Below are positions 46,145 through 54,274 of a DNA stretch of 64,000 bases, piece after piece. Made by a program: the position numbers and the translations under genes. The stretch's first letter is position 1. Every line of letters starts with the position of its first letter. The notes under the pieces were generated by a model. It ran no database searches, had not been told where the DNA came from, and saw only the letters and a list, made by a program, of their open reading frames with translations. The stretch comes from Saxibacter everestensis (GTDB taxonomy: Bacteria; Actinomycetota; Actinomycetes; Actinomycetales; Brevibacteriaceae), in assembly GCF_025787225.1 (NCBI RefSeq), contig NZ_CP090958.1:3582550-3646549 (forward strand), written 5' to 3'.

Positions 46145-47410
46145 TCAACCGGCAATAATCGGGACTTCGCCCGTGAAGGTGGTTAGCATCTCCTGCTCGG
46201 CGTCAATCACTGTTGCCAGGCGGCGTACCCCTTCCCGAATCCGATCCGGAGTAGGTCCACTGTACGCCAGCCGCAGGTGGCCGGAGCCCCTGCCATCCGC
46301 GAAGAATCCGGTGCCCGGTGTATAGGCCACTCGCTCAGAAACAGCTCGGGGCAGCATGAGCTTGGAGTTCATCCCGGTCGGCAGTGTCATCCAGACAAAG
46401 AACCCTCCAGCTGGCCGCGTCCACCTTGCCTGCGGTACGAAGTCTGCAAGGGCCTGCAATAGTGCGTCGCGCCGTTCACGATACAGTTCGCGGAACACCT
46501 TTATCTGGCCGTCCCAGTCGTTGTTTGCCAGGTAGGTTGAGACCACGAGCTGGTTGAACATGCTGGGACTGAGAACTGTTGATTCACTGGCTGAAACCAG
46601 CTTCTCGCGGATCGCGGGGGGAGCGGCAGCCCAACCGACTCGGAGGCCCGAGGCAAGGGTCTTCGAGAATGAGCCGAGATAGATTACGCCGTCTTCGTCG
46701 TGCGAGCGTAGCGCCGGCAACGGCTCCGAGTCGAACGAAATCAGCCCGTACGGATTGTCTTCGATAACCAGCAGCTTATGTCGGCGGGCTATTTCGAGAA
46801 TCTGAATCCGGCGTGGCCCGCTCAGTGTGACACCCGAAGGATTCTGAAAGTTCGGAATCAGGTAGAGCAGTTTTGGCCGCCGTCGCTCAACGGCCAATCG
46901 GCGCAGAGTTTCTTCCAGCTGCTCGGGAATGAGGCCGTCGTCGTCCATCTCGACATGCACTACATCCGCTTGGTAAGAGGTGAAGGTGCCGAGGGCGCCA
47001 ACGTAGCTCGGCCCTTCTGCGACGACGACATCTCCCGGATCGAGAAAGACCTTGCTGACCAGGTCGAGCGCCTGCTGGGATCCGGTGGTCACGACGAGAT
47101 CGTCGGGATGGGCGACTATGCCTTCGCGCTCCATCACCAGCGAAATTTGTTCCCGCAGTTCCTCGGTCCCTTGCCCGGTGCCGTACTGCAGCGCTTCCGC
47201 GCCACGCTCCCGGACGAGCCGAGCGCACAGTTCGGCAATATCGTCGAGTGGCAGGGCGCTCACATAGGGAGATCCACCCCCCAGGTTGACTACATCCGGT
47301 CGGGAGGCAACGCTGAACAACGCGCGTACCTCCGATGACACCAAACCGACTGCGCGTGCCGCGTATGAGCCAGCCCAGGGATCAAGCTGAGTGCCGTCAT
47401 TTGGTGCCAC
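46145..47410 (-). CDS. PLP-dependent aminotransferase (class I/II)
   Basis: This 421-residue fold-type I enzyme starts with GTG, AGGAGG 8 bp upstream. It has LGGGSPYVSALPLDDI, QYGTGQGTEELREQI, VTTGSQQALDLVSKV, YLIPNFQNPSGVTLS and the PLP Lys in GSFSKTLASGLRVGW. This pattern is that of MocR/LysN-like 2-aminoadipate and multi-substrate aminotransferases, but no GntR domain is fused. The substrate is unknown. It is 25 bp upstream of the Ddl-like gene, so they may be an operon. Confidence 0.88.
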   Translation of the reverse strand: MAPNDGTQLDPWAGSYAARAVGLVSSEVRALFSVASRPDVVNLGGGSPYVSALPLDDIAELCARLVRERGAEALQYGTGQGTEELREQISLVMEREGIVAHPDDLVVTTGSQQALDLVSKVFLDPGDVVVAEGPSYVGALGTFTSYQADVVHVEMDDDGLIPEQLEETLRRLAVERRRPKLLYLIPNFQNPSGVTLSGPRRIQILEIARRHKLLVIEDNPYGLISFDSEPLPALRSHDEDGVIYLGSFSKTLASGLRVGWAAAPPAIREKLVSASESTVLSPSMFNQLVVSTYLANNDWDGQIKVFRELYRERRDALLQALADFVPQARWTRPAGGFFVWMTLPTGMNSKLMLPRAVSERVAYTPGTGFFADGRGSGHLRLAYSGPTPDRIREGVRRLATVIDAEQEMLTTFTGEVPIIAG

Positions 47411-47628
47411 CGATCCAACCTCCTATGGGAATACCCCAGAACACAACATATCGACCGTAACATGCCAAAAGGTTGAAAGTCGCAACCAGCCGCGAAAACT
47501 AGGACGTATTAAAGGTATGGAATGACGACCAAACCCTTTGTGCGGGCCTAAAAACAAGGCGCGGCAGCTCCCGGGTTGGGGTGTGATTCGCATCGGTAAT
47601 GTGTGCAATTGGCCGCGAACGACAGCGT

Positions 47629-48078
47629 TCAACCAGTCGGCGACGACCCTCCGGGGATAGCGGCGCGTTGCGATGCACAGATGGGCTCACGGGTTTCATT
47701 GACGCCCACAACGCGCGCGTGCCACCAGAGGATTAAGGGGACCACCACAAGCTCAAGGACCATGCTGGCAACGAACACCGGGTTGGGCCATCCCACGACG
47801 AAGACCGAGAGGAGCCGGGCCAATCCGCCGATGAAAGCTAGGGCGAGCATCGTCCGCGTCACATCCCTTCGTTCACGGAGGCGGAATATCGACCACCACA
47901 AGGCAGCGCCGGCTCCGAGCCAGAACACGTTGACGAAGCGGTACTCGCTGTCCACGCTGGAAGACGTCGACGAGCCACCCGGTGCCAACGCTGGGCCGAG
48001 AATGATCCCGTACAGCCCCGAGCAGACCGCGACCGCGCCGAGCACCGCAAGGACGATGATTAGCGCACGCTGCTGCAT
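47629..48078 (-). CDS. DUF4345 four-helix membrane protein
   Basis: This 149-residue protein has four membrane helices (ALIIVLAVLGAVAVCSGLYG, FVNVFWLGAGAALWW, LALAFIGGLARLLSVFVVGW, FVASMVLELVVVPLILWW). The VDSEYRFVNVFWLGAG segment is typical of DUF4345. The function is unknown. It is divergent from a TetR regulator 50 bp away, with an inverted repeat between them, so it is probably that regulator's target. Confidence 0.8.
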   Translation of the reverse strand: MQQRALIIVLAVLGAVAVCSGLYGIILGPALAPGGSSTSSSVDSEYRFVNVFWLGAGAALWWSIFRLRERRDVTRTMLALAFIGGLARLLSVFVVGWPNPVFVASMVLELVVVPLILWWHARVVGVNETREPICASQRAAIPGGSSPTG

Positions 48079-48105
48079 GATGTTCCGTTTCTTGCCATGT
48101 CTTAT

Positions 48106-48121
48106 GAGAGTGATTACTCTC
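48106..48121. promoter_or_regulatory. Inverted repeat between DUF4345 and TetR genes
   Basis: GAGAGT-GATT-ACTCTC (48106-48121) is a perfect 6-bp inverted repeat with a 4-bp spacer, just before the TetR start (48129) and within the shared promoter region. TetR dimers bind sites of this kind. Confidence 0.65.
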
Positions 48122-48128
48122 TCACTTT

Positions 48129-48728
48129 ATGGGAACAAGACGAGACACGCTAGTCGCTGCCGCCATGCACCTGTTCGCTGAGCGCGGCTATGACGGCACG
48201 TCGGTGGCGGACATCCAGATCGCCGCCGGGCTGACCGGTGGATCGGGTGCCCTCTACAAGCACTTCACCAGCAAGGACGCCGTACTCGAAGCCGGGGTTG
48301 ACGCCTATCTCGAATCCCTGGCCGAGAACAGCAGCACAACTGTCCGCGAGCTACCGCCCGATCTCAGAGAGGCTTTGCAGGTCATCGCATCGAGCGTGAT
48401 CGAATCGATGACCGCGGACAAGGCAATCCTTCGCGTGTTCCTTCGCGACCTCGGTCACCACCCAGACCTCGTGGAGCGACTCTGGAATGGTGTGTTATCG
48501 AACGTCTACACGGAGATGGCCGACTGGATCAGGGGCCAGGTGGCAGGCGGAGTGTCCAGCGTGTCGGATCCGGATGCTGTCGCGACGGTACTGATCAGTG
48601 CTCTGACCCAGTGGCCTATCCTCTACGCCCTCATCGAGAAGACCCCAGGCAATTTCGAGCGTTCGGCATTCGTCTCGGCGTGGGTGGACACCGCCATCCG
48701 CGTCCTTCAGACACCGTCCGTGCACTGA
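48129..48728 (+). CDS. TetR-family transcriptional regulator
   Basis: This 199-residue protein has the TetR helix-turn-helix in the first 50 residues (LVAAAMHLFAERGYDGTSVA, then GGSGALYKHFTSKDAVLEAG). The ligand domain follows. It is divergent from the DUF4345 gene, with a GAGAGT inverted repeat between, and likely represses it and itself. The ATG at 48129 lies 8 bp from the operator, leaving no classical RBS. The mRNA may be leaderless. Confidence 0.87.
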   Translation: MGTRRDTLVAAAMHLFAERGYDGTSVADIQIAAGLTGGSGALYKHFTSKDAVLEAGVDAYLESLAENSSTTVRELPPDLREALQVIASSVIESMTADKAILRVFLRDLGHHPDLVERLWNGVLSNVYTEMADWIRGQVAGGVSSVSDPDAVATVLISALTQWPILYALIEKTPGNFERSAFVSAWVDTAIRVLQTPSVH

Positions 48729-48853
48729 CCGTCTTCCGGCTGCGCACTCGCGACCGTGAACAACCTTCTGAGCAGCAACATCTAGTCGGCCTGCGGGTCT
48801 ACCGCTTCTTGCCGCCGATGCCGGGCACAGAGTCCACAGGTTAGAGTGCAGTG

Positions 48854-49291
48854 ATGAGCGGCGAAGCGCACGGCAGAGGGATGCGGCGACCCATGCTGTT
48901 CGCCACTGGCCTACTGGTGACGGCGGCAGGCCTGGCCGTTCACCTGCTCGGATCCGGTACCGCGGCAGGTTTGGTCGCCGATGGGTTGTACGCCGTCCTG
49001 GTCTATCTGATTCTGGCCTTCGCCTGGCCACGGGCCGCGATTCTTCGGGTCGGGTCGGTCGCCCTTCTGGCCTGTGTGCTGATCGAACTGGCTCAGCTCT
49101 CCCTCCTGCCCGCAGCGCTTGCCTCGTGGTGGGCACCGTTTCGGCTTGTGCTTGGCACGACATTTTCAGCTGTCGATCTCGTGGCCTATGCGGGTGGAGT
49201 ACTGGCGGCCCTGGGCGGCGACGCTGGAGCGGCACGGCTGGCAAGGCGTCGCAGCGGCAAAGCGGACGAACAACAGCTCATCGCCCACTGA
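48854..49291 (+). CDS. DUF2809 membrane protein
   Basis: This 145-residue protein has about four membrane helices (FATGLLVTAAGLAVHLL, LYAVLVYLILAFAWPRAAIL, SVALLACVLIELAQLSL and DLVAYAGGVLAALGG). The LYAVLVYLI and CVLIELAQL motifs are typical of DUF2809, a family of unknown function. A GTG one codon upstream (48851) is also possible. It converges with the cwlM gene, with only 2 bp between the two ends. Confidence 0.8.
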   Translation: MSGEAHGRGMRRPMLFATGLLVTAAGLAVHLLGSGTAAGLVADGLYAVLVYLILAFAWPRAAILRVGSVALLACVLIELAQLSLLPAALASWWAPFRLVLGTTFSAVDLVAYAGGVLAALGGDAGAARLARRRSGKADEQQLIAH

Positions 49292-49293
49292 GG

Positions 49294-50451
49294 CTACTTA
49301 CGCCGGGTGTAGGCAAGCACCTCATCGACGCGGAGCGTCCCGGTGGGGCGATCATCATCTTCGGGTAGGTACAGCCGCTGGATGGCAGCGAGAACGGCTT
49401 CGGCAACGGTGTCGCGGAAGGCAGGGTCGGCAAGCCGACGCGCGTCGCCTGGATTGGAGAGGTAGCCGACCGCCAGCTGGACCGCCGGCATCGGAACCCT
49501 GCGCAGCACATCCCAGGACCGGGCGTGCGAGCGGCAGTCGAGCAGATCGGTGCGGGCGATCACTTCGCGCTGGATCAGCCCGGCCAGCGAGGCGCCGATC
49601 GGTGAAGCATCCGCGGCGTCGTTGTCCTTGCCGTAGTAGAACGTGGCGAAGCCGTTCGGCTCGGCACTCGGACTCGCATCGCAGCGGATGGAGAGGTAGA
49701 TGTCTGCGACGACGTCTTCGGATAACGCCGCGGACATCGCACTCGCATCGGTAGTGGCAATTGCGGCGGCGCCGACGGCAGAGAGTCGACCCTCCAACCG
49801 ACGGGCGACGTCGGCGGCAACGTTGGATTCCAGCAGTCCGTTGCCTGCGCTCGGCTTTTCGCCGCCGGACTCGATGACGATCACTTTGCCGGCCAGCGAA
49901 GAGCCGGCACTCACCACGCGTTCGGCCTCGTGCATCGCGAATGGATTTCCGCCGGTAACTGCACGCCCCAGCTTCGAGATTCCGCGAAGCGTGGCCGGCC
50001 CGCAGACGCCGTCCGCCGTAAGTCCCAGCCCACGTTGCAGCTCGCGCAAGGCAGCTTCCGTTTCCACGCCGAGCATTCCGTCCACCTGCCCGGTGAACAC
50101 GCCGAGGTCACGGAGTCGCTTTTGCAGGGATACCACGTCATCCCCTTGCAGGATGCGAACCGGATCGAAGCGCAGAATCCGGTCGCCAAGCGCCCAGTGT
50201 GCGCTGTCCAACGCGCGTACCGTTTGCGGCCCGATCACGCCGTCGACGAGCAGCCCCCGGTCCTGCTGGAAGGCGCGCACGGCCGCGTCGACGTGATCAT
50301 CGAACAGCTCTGGGTTGTCGACATCGGCCGGGGAAAGGTGCGATATCTGCGACCCGGAACGAATCAGCTGCTCGCGAATCGAGGGCAGCGCCGAACTGCG
50401 GTCTCCGCGCCGCAGGATGAGTGCGATGGGACGTTCGGCGTTGGTGCGCAT
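49294..50451 (-). CDS. cwlM: CwlM-like cytoplasmic pseudo-amidase with two peptidoglycan-binding domains
   Basis: This 385-residue protein has no signal peptide. Two PG_binding_1 domains (about 15-80 and 90-155: DVVSLQKRLRDLGVFTGQVD) precede an Amidase_3 fold. Every expected zinc or catalytic residue I can place is altered: VIVIESGGEKP replaces the DPGHGG His, LSIRCDASP has Arg for the second His, and AVQLAVGYLSN lacks the catalytic Glu; the Glu in LLESNVAAD remains. In Mycobacterium, CwlM is a PknB-phosphorylated activator of MurA. The C-terminal DRPTGTLRVDE offers Thr targets. The locus trxB-trxA-cwlM is conserved. Confidence 0.9.
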   Translation of the reverse strand: MRTNAERPIALILRRGDRSSALPSIREQLIRSGSQISHLSPADVDNPELFDDHVDAAVRAFQQDRGLLVDGVIGPQTVRALDSAHWALGDRILRFDPVRILQGDDVVSLQKRLRDLGVFTGQVDGMLGVETEAALRELQRGLGLTADGVCGPATLRGISKLGRAVTGGNPFAMHEAERVVSAGSSLAGKVIVIESGGEKPSAGNGLLESNVAADVARRLEGRLSAVGAAAIATTDASAMSAALSEDVVADIYLSIRCDASPSAEPNGFATFYYGKDNDAADASPIGASLAGLIQREVIARTDLLDCRSHARSWDVLRRVPMPAVQLAVGYLSNPGDARRLADPAFRDTVAEAVLAAIQRLYLPEDDDRPTGTLRVDEVLAYTRRK

Positions 50452-50513
50452 TGGATCGGTCTTTCCACGGAAGTTCGGCCATCACCGCCGGGCAGAGCCG
50501 GCCCAGGCGAGGA

Positions 50514-50834
50514 CTAAGCGATGAACTCGGTGAGTTCGGACAACAGGGCTGGCTTCGGTCGCGCGCCGATGATCGTCTTGACCACCTCGCCCTTGTTGAA
50601 GACGTACAGCGCCGGGATCGACGTGATTCCGTACTTGGCGGCGGTCTGCATGTTCTCGTCCGTGTTGACCTTGACGACATGCAGCTTCTCGGCGTTCTCG
50701 ACACCGATTTCATCGACCACGGGGCTGACCTGGCGGCAGGGGCCGCACCATGGTGCCCAGAAGTCGACCAGGACGGGCTTGTCGGACTGCAGAACCTCGG
50801 CGTCGAAGGTGCTGTCGGTAACTTCCTGAGACAT
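50514..50834 (-). CDS. trxA: Thioredoxin
   Basis: From the ATG at 50834 (AGGAAA upstream) the protein has 106 residues, starting MSQEVTDSTFD. It has the active site WAPWCGPCRQ, the cis-Pro of TSIPALYVF and normal length. It reduces disulfides in the cytoplasm and is recharged by TrxB, encoded just upstream at 50891. It precedes cwlM. Confidence 0.96.
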   Translation of the reverse strand: MSQEVTDSTFDAEVLQSDKPVLVDFWAPWCGPCRQVSPVVDEIGVENAEKLHVVKVNTDENMQTAAKYGITSIPALYVFNKGEVVKTIIGARPKPALLSELTEFIA

Positions 50835-50890
50835 AATCGCTTTCCTTACTTTTGGTGGAGTTATCTTGTCTAGTCGTAACCCGGCTGAGG

Positions 50891-51847
50891 CTAGACGAGC
50901 GAAGCCAGGTAGTGTTCCGCGTCGAGTGCGGCGACGCATCCCGAACCCGCGGCCGTGACGGCCTGCCGGTAAACCGGGTCGATGACGTCGCCGGCAGCGA
51001 AAACGCCGGGCAGCCCGGTCTTCGAGCTGCGACCCTCGACGGAAAGATAGCCGTCGTCGCGCAGCGTGAGCTGATCCGCGAATATCGAAACTCGGGGATC
51101 GGAACCAATTGCCACAAACATTCCGGTAGCGTCCAGCGTGGACAGCTCGCCGGTCAGCGTGTTGCGTACTCCGAGGCCCTCGACCTTCGACTGACCATGG
51201 ATCTCGGCGACTTCGTGGTCGAACAGGAACTCGATCTTTTCATCGGCGAAGGCACGATCCTGCATGACCTTCGAGGCGCGCAGTTCGCTCCGGCGGTGAA
51301 TCACCGTGACCTTGGAAGCGAACTTGGTCAGGAACGTTGCCTCTTCAAGGGCGGAGTCGCCGCCGCCCACCACGACGATGTTCTGGTCGCGGAAGAAGAA
51401 GCCGTCGCAGGTGGCGCACCAGCTGACGCCGTGGCCGGAAAGCTCCTTTTCACGAGGCAGTCCGAGTTCGCGGTACGCCGAGCCGGTCGAGAGGATAACG
51501 GAACGGGCACGCACGGTGGTGCCGAGCGCGGTGGTGATCGTCTTGACCGAGTCATCGAGGGTCAACTCGCTGACGTCGTCATAGATCACCTCGGCGCCGA
51601 ACTTCTCCGCCTGTTCGCGCATGTTTTCCATCAGGTCGGGGCCCATAATGCCCTTAGGGAAACCGGGGAAGTTCTCGACATCGGTGGTGTTCATCAACTC
51701 GCCACCGGCGGTCACCGAGCCGGCGATGACCAGTGGCTTGAGGTTGGCACGCGCGGTGTAGATCGCGGCCGTGTATCCCGCAGGGCCGGATCCGACGATG
51801 ACCACGTCGTGAATGATGGCGCTGGCATCTGTTGCGTTGTCGGTCAC
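50891..51847 (-). CDS. trxB: Thioredoxin reductase
   Basis: This 318-residue flavoenzyme has the FAD site GSGPAGYTAAIYTARA, the redox-active WCATCDGFF and the NADPH site VVGGGDSALEEA. It passes electrons from NADPH to thioredoxin. It starts with ATG or the adjacent GTG and precedes trxA by 56 bp. In many relatives sigM and rsmA lie between it and the MurJ gene, but not here. Confidence 0.96.
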   Translation of the reverse strand: MTDNATDASAIIHDVVIVGSGPAGYTAAIYTARANLKPLVIAGSVTAGGELMNTTDVENFPGFPKGIMGPDLMENMREQAEKFGAEVIYDDVSELTLDDSVKTITTALGTTVRARSVILSTGSAYRELGLPREKELSGHGVSWCATCDGFFFRDQNIVVVGGGDSALEEATFLTKFASKVTVIHRRSELRASKVMQDRAFADEKIEFLFDHEVAEIHGQSKVEGLGVRNTLTGELSTLDATGMFVAIGSDPRVSIFADQLTLRDDGYLSVEGRSSKTGLPGVFAAGDVIDPVYRQAVTAAGSGCVAALDAEHYLASLV

Positions 51848-51986
51848 TAAACTTCCTTAGGTTTGTGCTCTTGCGCTGATCGGTGTCGGCGTAAGCTGCC
51901 TTGTAATACTCTCAACTGTGCTGGTGCGTTTTGTGTTCCCGGCCGGTGCGCTAAACGGCAAGACTGTGAGCAATCTGACGTCGGTG

Positions 51987-54218
51987 TCAGCCCACGCCGA
52001 TCGGCTCGACTTCGGAGATCTCGGCGCTGTAGCCGCCCTCTGACTTGCCTAGCTTTGTGATCCACACAATCAGGTGCTCGGTTTCGATCGGCTCGTCGAA
52101 TTCAATCTCGACGGTGCCATCCTTGAACTTACCCTTGCCGACGACCTCCGATCCCTTGTATTCGCCGTCATCCGAGGCCCGGATCTCGAAGGATCCGCTC
52201 TTGGTATTGGATTTCAGCTTGACCGCGCTGACCTTGGTCTTCTCCTCAAGGGACAGAGACAGGCCCAGGCCCTTCTTGAGACCGCCGAACTCCGCCGAGC
52301 TGTACGTCTCGGTGCTCCAGGCCCCCTTCTTATCCAGCAGCACGCTCTTGGCCCGTTCCTCGTACTCCTTGCCGTCGCCACCGGGGTCGATCGAGGTTGC
52401 CTTCTTGAACACGGGCGAGGTCTTCTCCGGCTCGGCCTTGTCTTCGTCAGGCTCCTTCGTTTCAGCGGGTTTCGCCGTCGGTGATGCTGTCGGTGACTGC
52501 GCCGTCGGTTCCTCGTCCCCGCCGATGGAGGAGAGGTTGATCAACGCGATGACGACACCGACTATCACGAGCGCGCCAACAACCAGGGCACCGATCCTGG
52601 AGGGAGCGAGGCGTCTCGGCTTACCGCCCTCGCTCATTGCGGCGGAACTCGGTTTCCCGGGAACTCCATCGCCGGAGCCGACTGACCGCGCGCCGACAGC
52701 GGGGAGCACCGAGGTGGTCTCTTCCGGTCCCAATCCTGCGGTGAGCGCTGCTTTTGCCGCGGCGGCCCGTGCCGGGTTGCCCGATTTCACCGCACGCTTG
52801 ATCGGGTTGGTATCAGGACTGACCGGCTGGCCGTTCTTCGCGCCCTTACCCTTTGCCGGTGCCACCGGAGGCGCAACTGGCTGAGCGGGAGTCTTGCCGC
52901 GTGCTTGAGATCCGGCCGGCCTTGCGGCGGACGGTGCAGCTGTCTTTGCGGCATTAGTCGCGGCCGACGGTGCAGCCGATTTGGATTGCGGCCTGGCGGG
53001 ACGAGGGGTGACAGCGGGGGCCGGGGCGTCAGGTGGAACGCCGCTGTCGTCCTCGGCCTGGTAGAAACCACCGGGTTCGGTCGAGTGGTAGCTCGGGCCG
53101 GAGGCTAGCGGGAAGCGGGACGGCGACCGCATGGCGAGGGCATCATCCAGGTCCTCGGCATCGGCGCCCTGATCGGCGGCAATACCGGCTGCTAGCCCCT
53201 TGGCGCCGGGCCGCGAGGTGAAGCCGGATACCCGATCCCCGGTTTTACTCGCCGCGTTCCGGATGATCGCGCTGATCTGCGCCGGAGTTTGTTTGGGCGG
53301 CGGCTCGGCCAGACCCGCAGCCTCAGCCTTGGCTGCCTCCTCAGCGGCGACGTACAGGCCAGGAATCTCCTCGATCGGGTTCGGCCTGAACGGGACGCCG
53401 GCGGCGGCGATGCCCTTTGAGAAGACGGCTTCCAGCTCATCGTTCTGCCAAGGCCCCAGATAACTGGCTACCTCGGCCGGCGTACGCGGACCGTCCTCGA
53501 CACGGCCGAAAACGGCGGCGGCAAGACTGTCGATGTCATTCGGGATGCCTGGGGTCACATCACCTGGCGGGGCGATGGCGTCCCCTTGCACCGGAGCCGC
53601 TTCGAGGCCGTCGATGCCTTGTTCGGCGGGCCAGTAGCCGGTACACGCGGCATAGAGCAGTGAGACCAGGCTCAGCGCGTCCTGCTGCCTGGCAGGGGCG
53701 CCTTCCAGCGCGTCGCCATCGGCCGCGGCGGTATCGATGCCGATGCCCCGCACGTACACCCGGCCCTTGTCGTCGATATCGACATTGGACGGCCGGAGCC
53801 GGCCATGGTGCAGGCCCCGGGATGAGGAACTTGCCAGCGTTTCGGCGACCTCGCCGACGAGGGCGCGTGCCTGCTCCGGCCTGAGCGGGCCGTGGGACAG
53901 GATGTCGGAAAGTGGCCGGCCACCGGTTTCCTCAACCACGACATAGGTCAGCTCACCTTCCGACCCGACATCGAGGATGCGAGGGCTACGTGGCTCGCTC
54001 AGCAAAGCGACTCGCCTGGCGGCGTCCAGAATGTCTGCGCTTTGTGCTGCCTCTGCGGTGTAAAGGCGTACCGGACGGTCCAGAATGCCGTCGATGGCGG
54101 TGGAAACGTTGCCGCGGGCCGGGTCCTCACTGATCCAGGGATGTTCGATTTCGGAGATGACGTAACGCCCACCAATAATCGAGCCCCGTGTGATGCCAGC
54201 CAGGGCAATCACCTCCAT
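51987..54218 (-). CDS. Membrane pseudokinase with extracellular discoidin-like domain (MurJ partner)
   Basis: This 743-residue protein has a kinase-like N-terminus (about 10-250) that lacks catalysis: HRD is replaced by HGRLRPSN and DFG by RGIGID, and the glycine loop is degenerate. An Ala/Pro-rich linker (about 280-530) leads to one membrane helix near 540-562 (IGALVVGALVIVGVVIALI). The C-terminal 150 residues are an extracellular beta-sandwich with SGSFEIRASDDGEYKG, as in discoidin domains. In Mycobacterium the same parts are fused to MurJ (MviN) and bind FhaA after PknB phosphorylation; here they are a separate gene right after murJ. Confidence 0.85.
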   Translation of the reverse strand: MEVIALAGITRGSIIGGRYVISEIEHPWISEDPARGNVSTAIDGILDRPVRLYTAEAAQSADILDAARRVALLSEPRSPRILDVGSEGELTYVVVEETGGRPLSDILSHGPLRPEQARALVGEVAETLASSSSRGLHHGRLRPSNVDIDDKGRVYVRGIGIDTAAADGDALEGAPARQQDALSLVSLLYAACTGYWPAEQGIDGLEAAPVQGDAIAPPGDVTPGIPNDIDSLAAAVFGRVEDGPRTPAEVASYLGPWQNDELEAVFSKGIAAAGVPFRPNPIEEIPGLYVAAEEAAKAEAAGLAEPPPKQTPAQISAIIRNAASKTGDRVSGFTSRPGAKGLAAGIAADQGADAEDLDDALAMRSPSRFPLASGPSYHSTEPGGFYQAEDDSGVPPDAPAPAVTPRPARPQSKSAAPSAATNAAKTAAPSAARPAGSQARGKTPAQPVAPPVAPAKGKGAKNGQPVSPDTNPIKRAVKSGNPARAAAAKAALTAGLGPEETTSVLPAVGARSVGSGDGVPGKPSSAAMSEGGKPRRLAPSRIGALVVGALVIVGVVIALINLSSIGGDEEPTAQSPTASPTAKPAETKEPDEDKAEPEKTSPVFKKATSIDPGGDGKEYEERAKSVLLDKKGAWSTETYSSAEFGGLKKGLGLSLSLEEKTKVSAVKLKSNTKSGSFEIRASDDGEYKGSEVVGKGKFKDGTVEIEFDEPIETEHLIVWITKLGKSEGGYSAEISEVEPIGVG

Positions 54219-54274
54219 AGTTTTATTTTGCTGCCGGTCACTGTCTTGAATAACGCAGGTACAACGCTTCTAGC

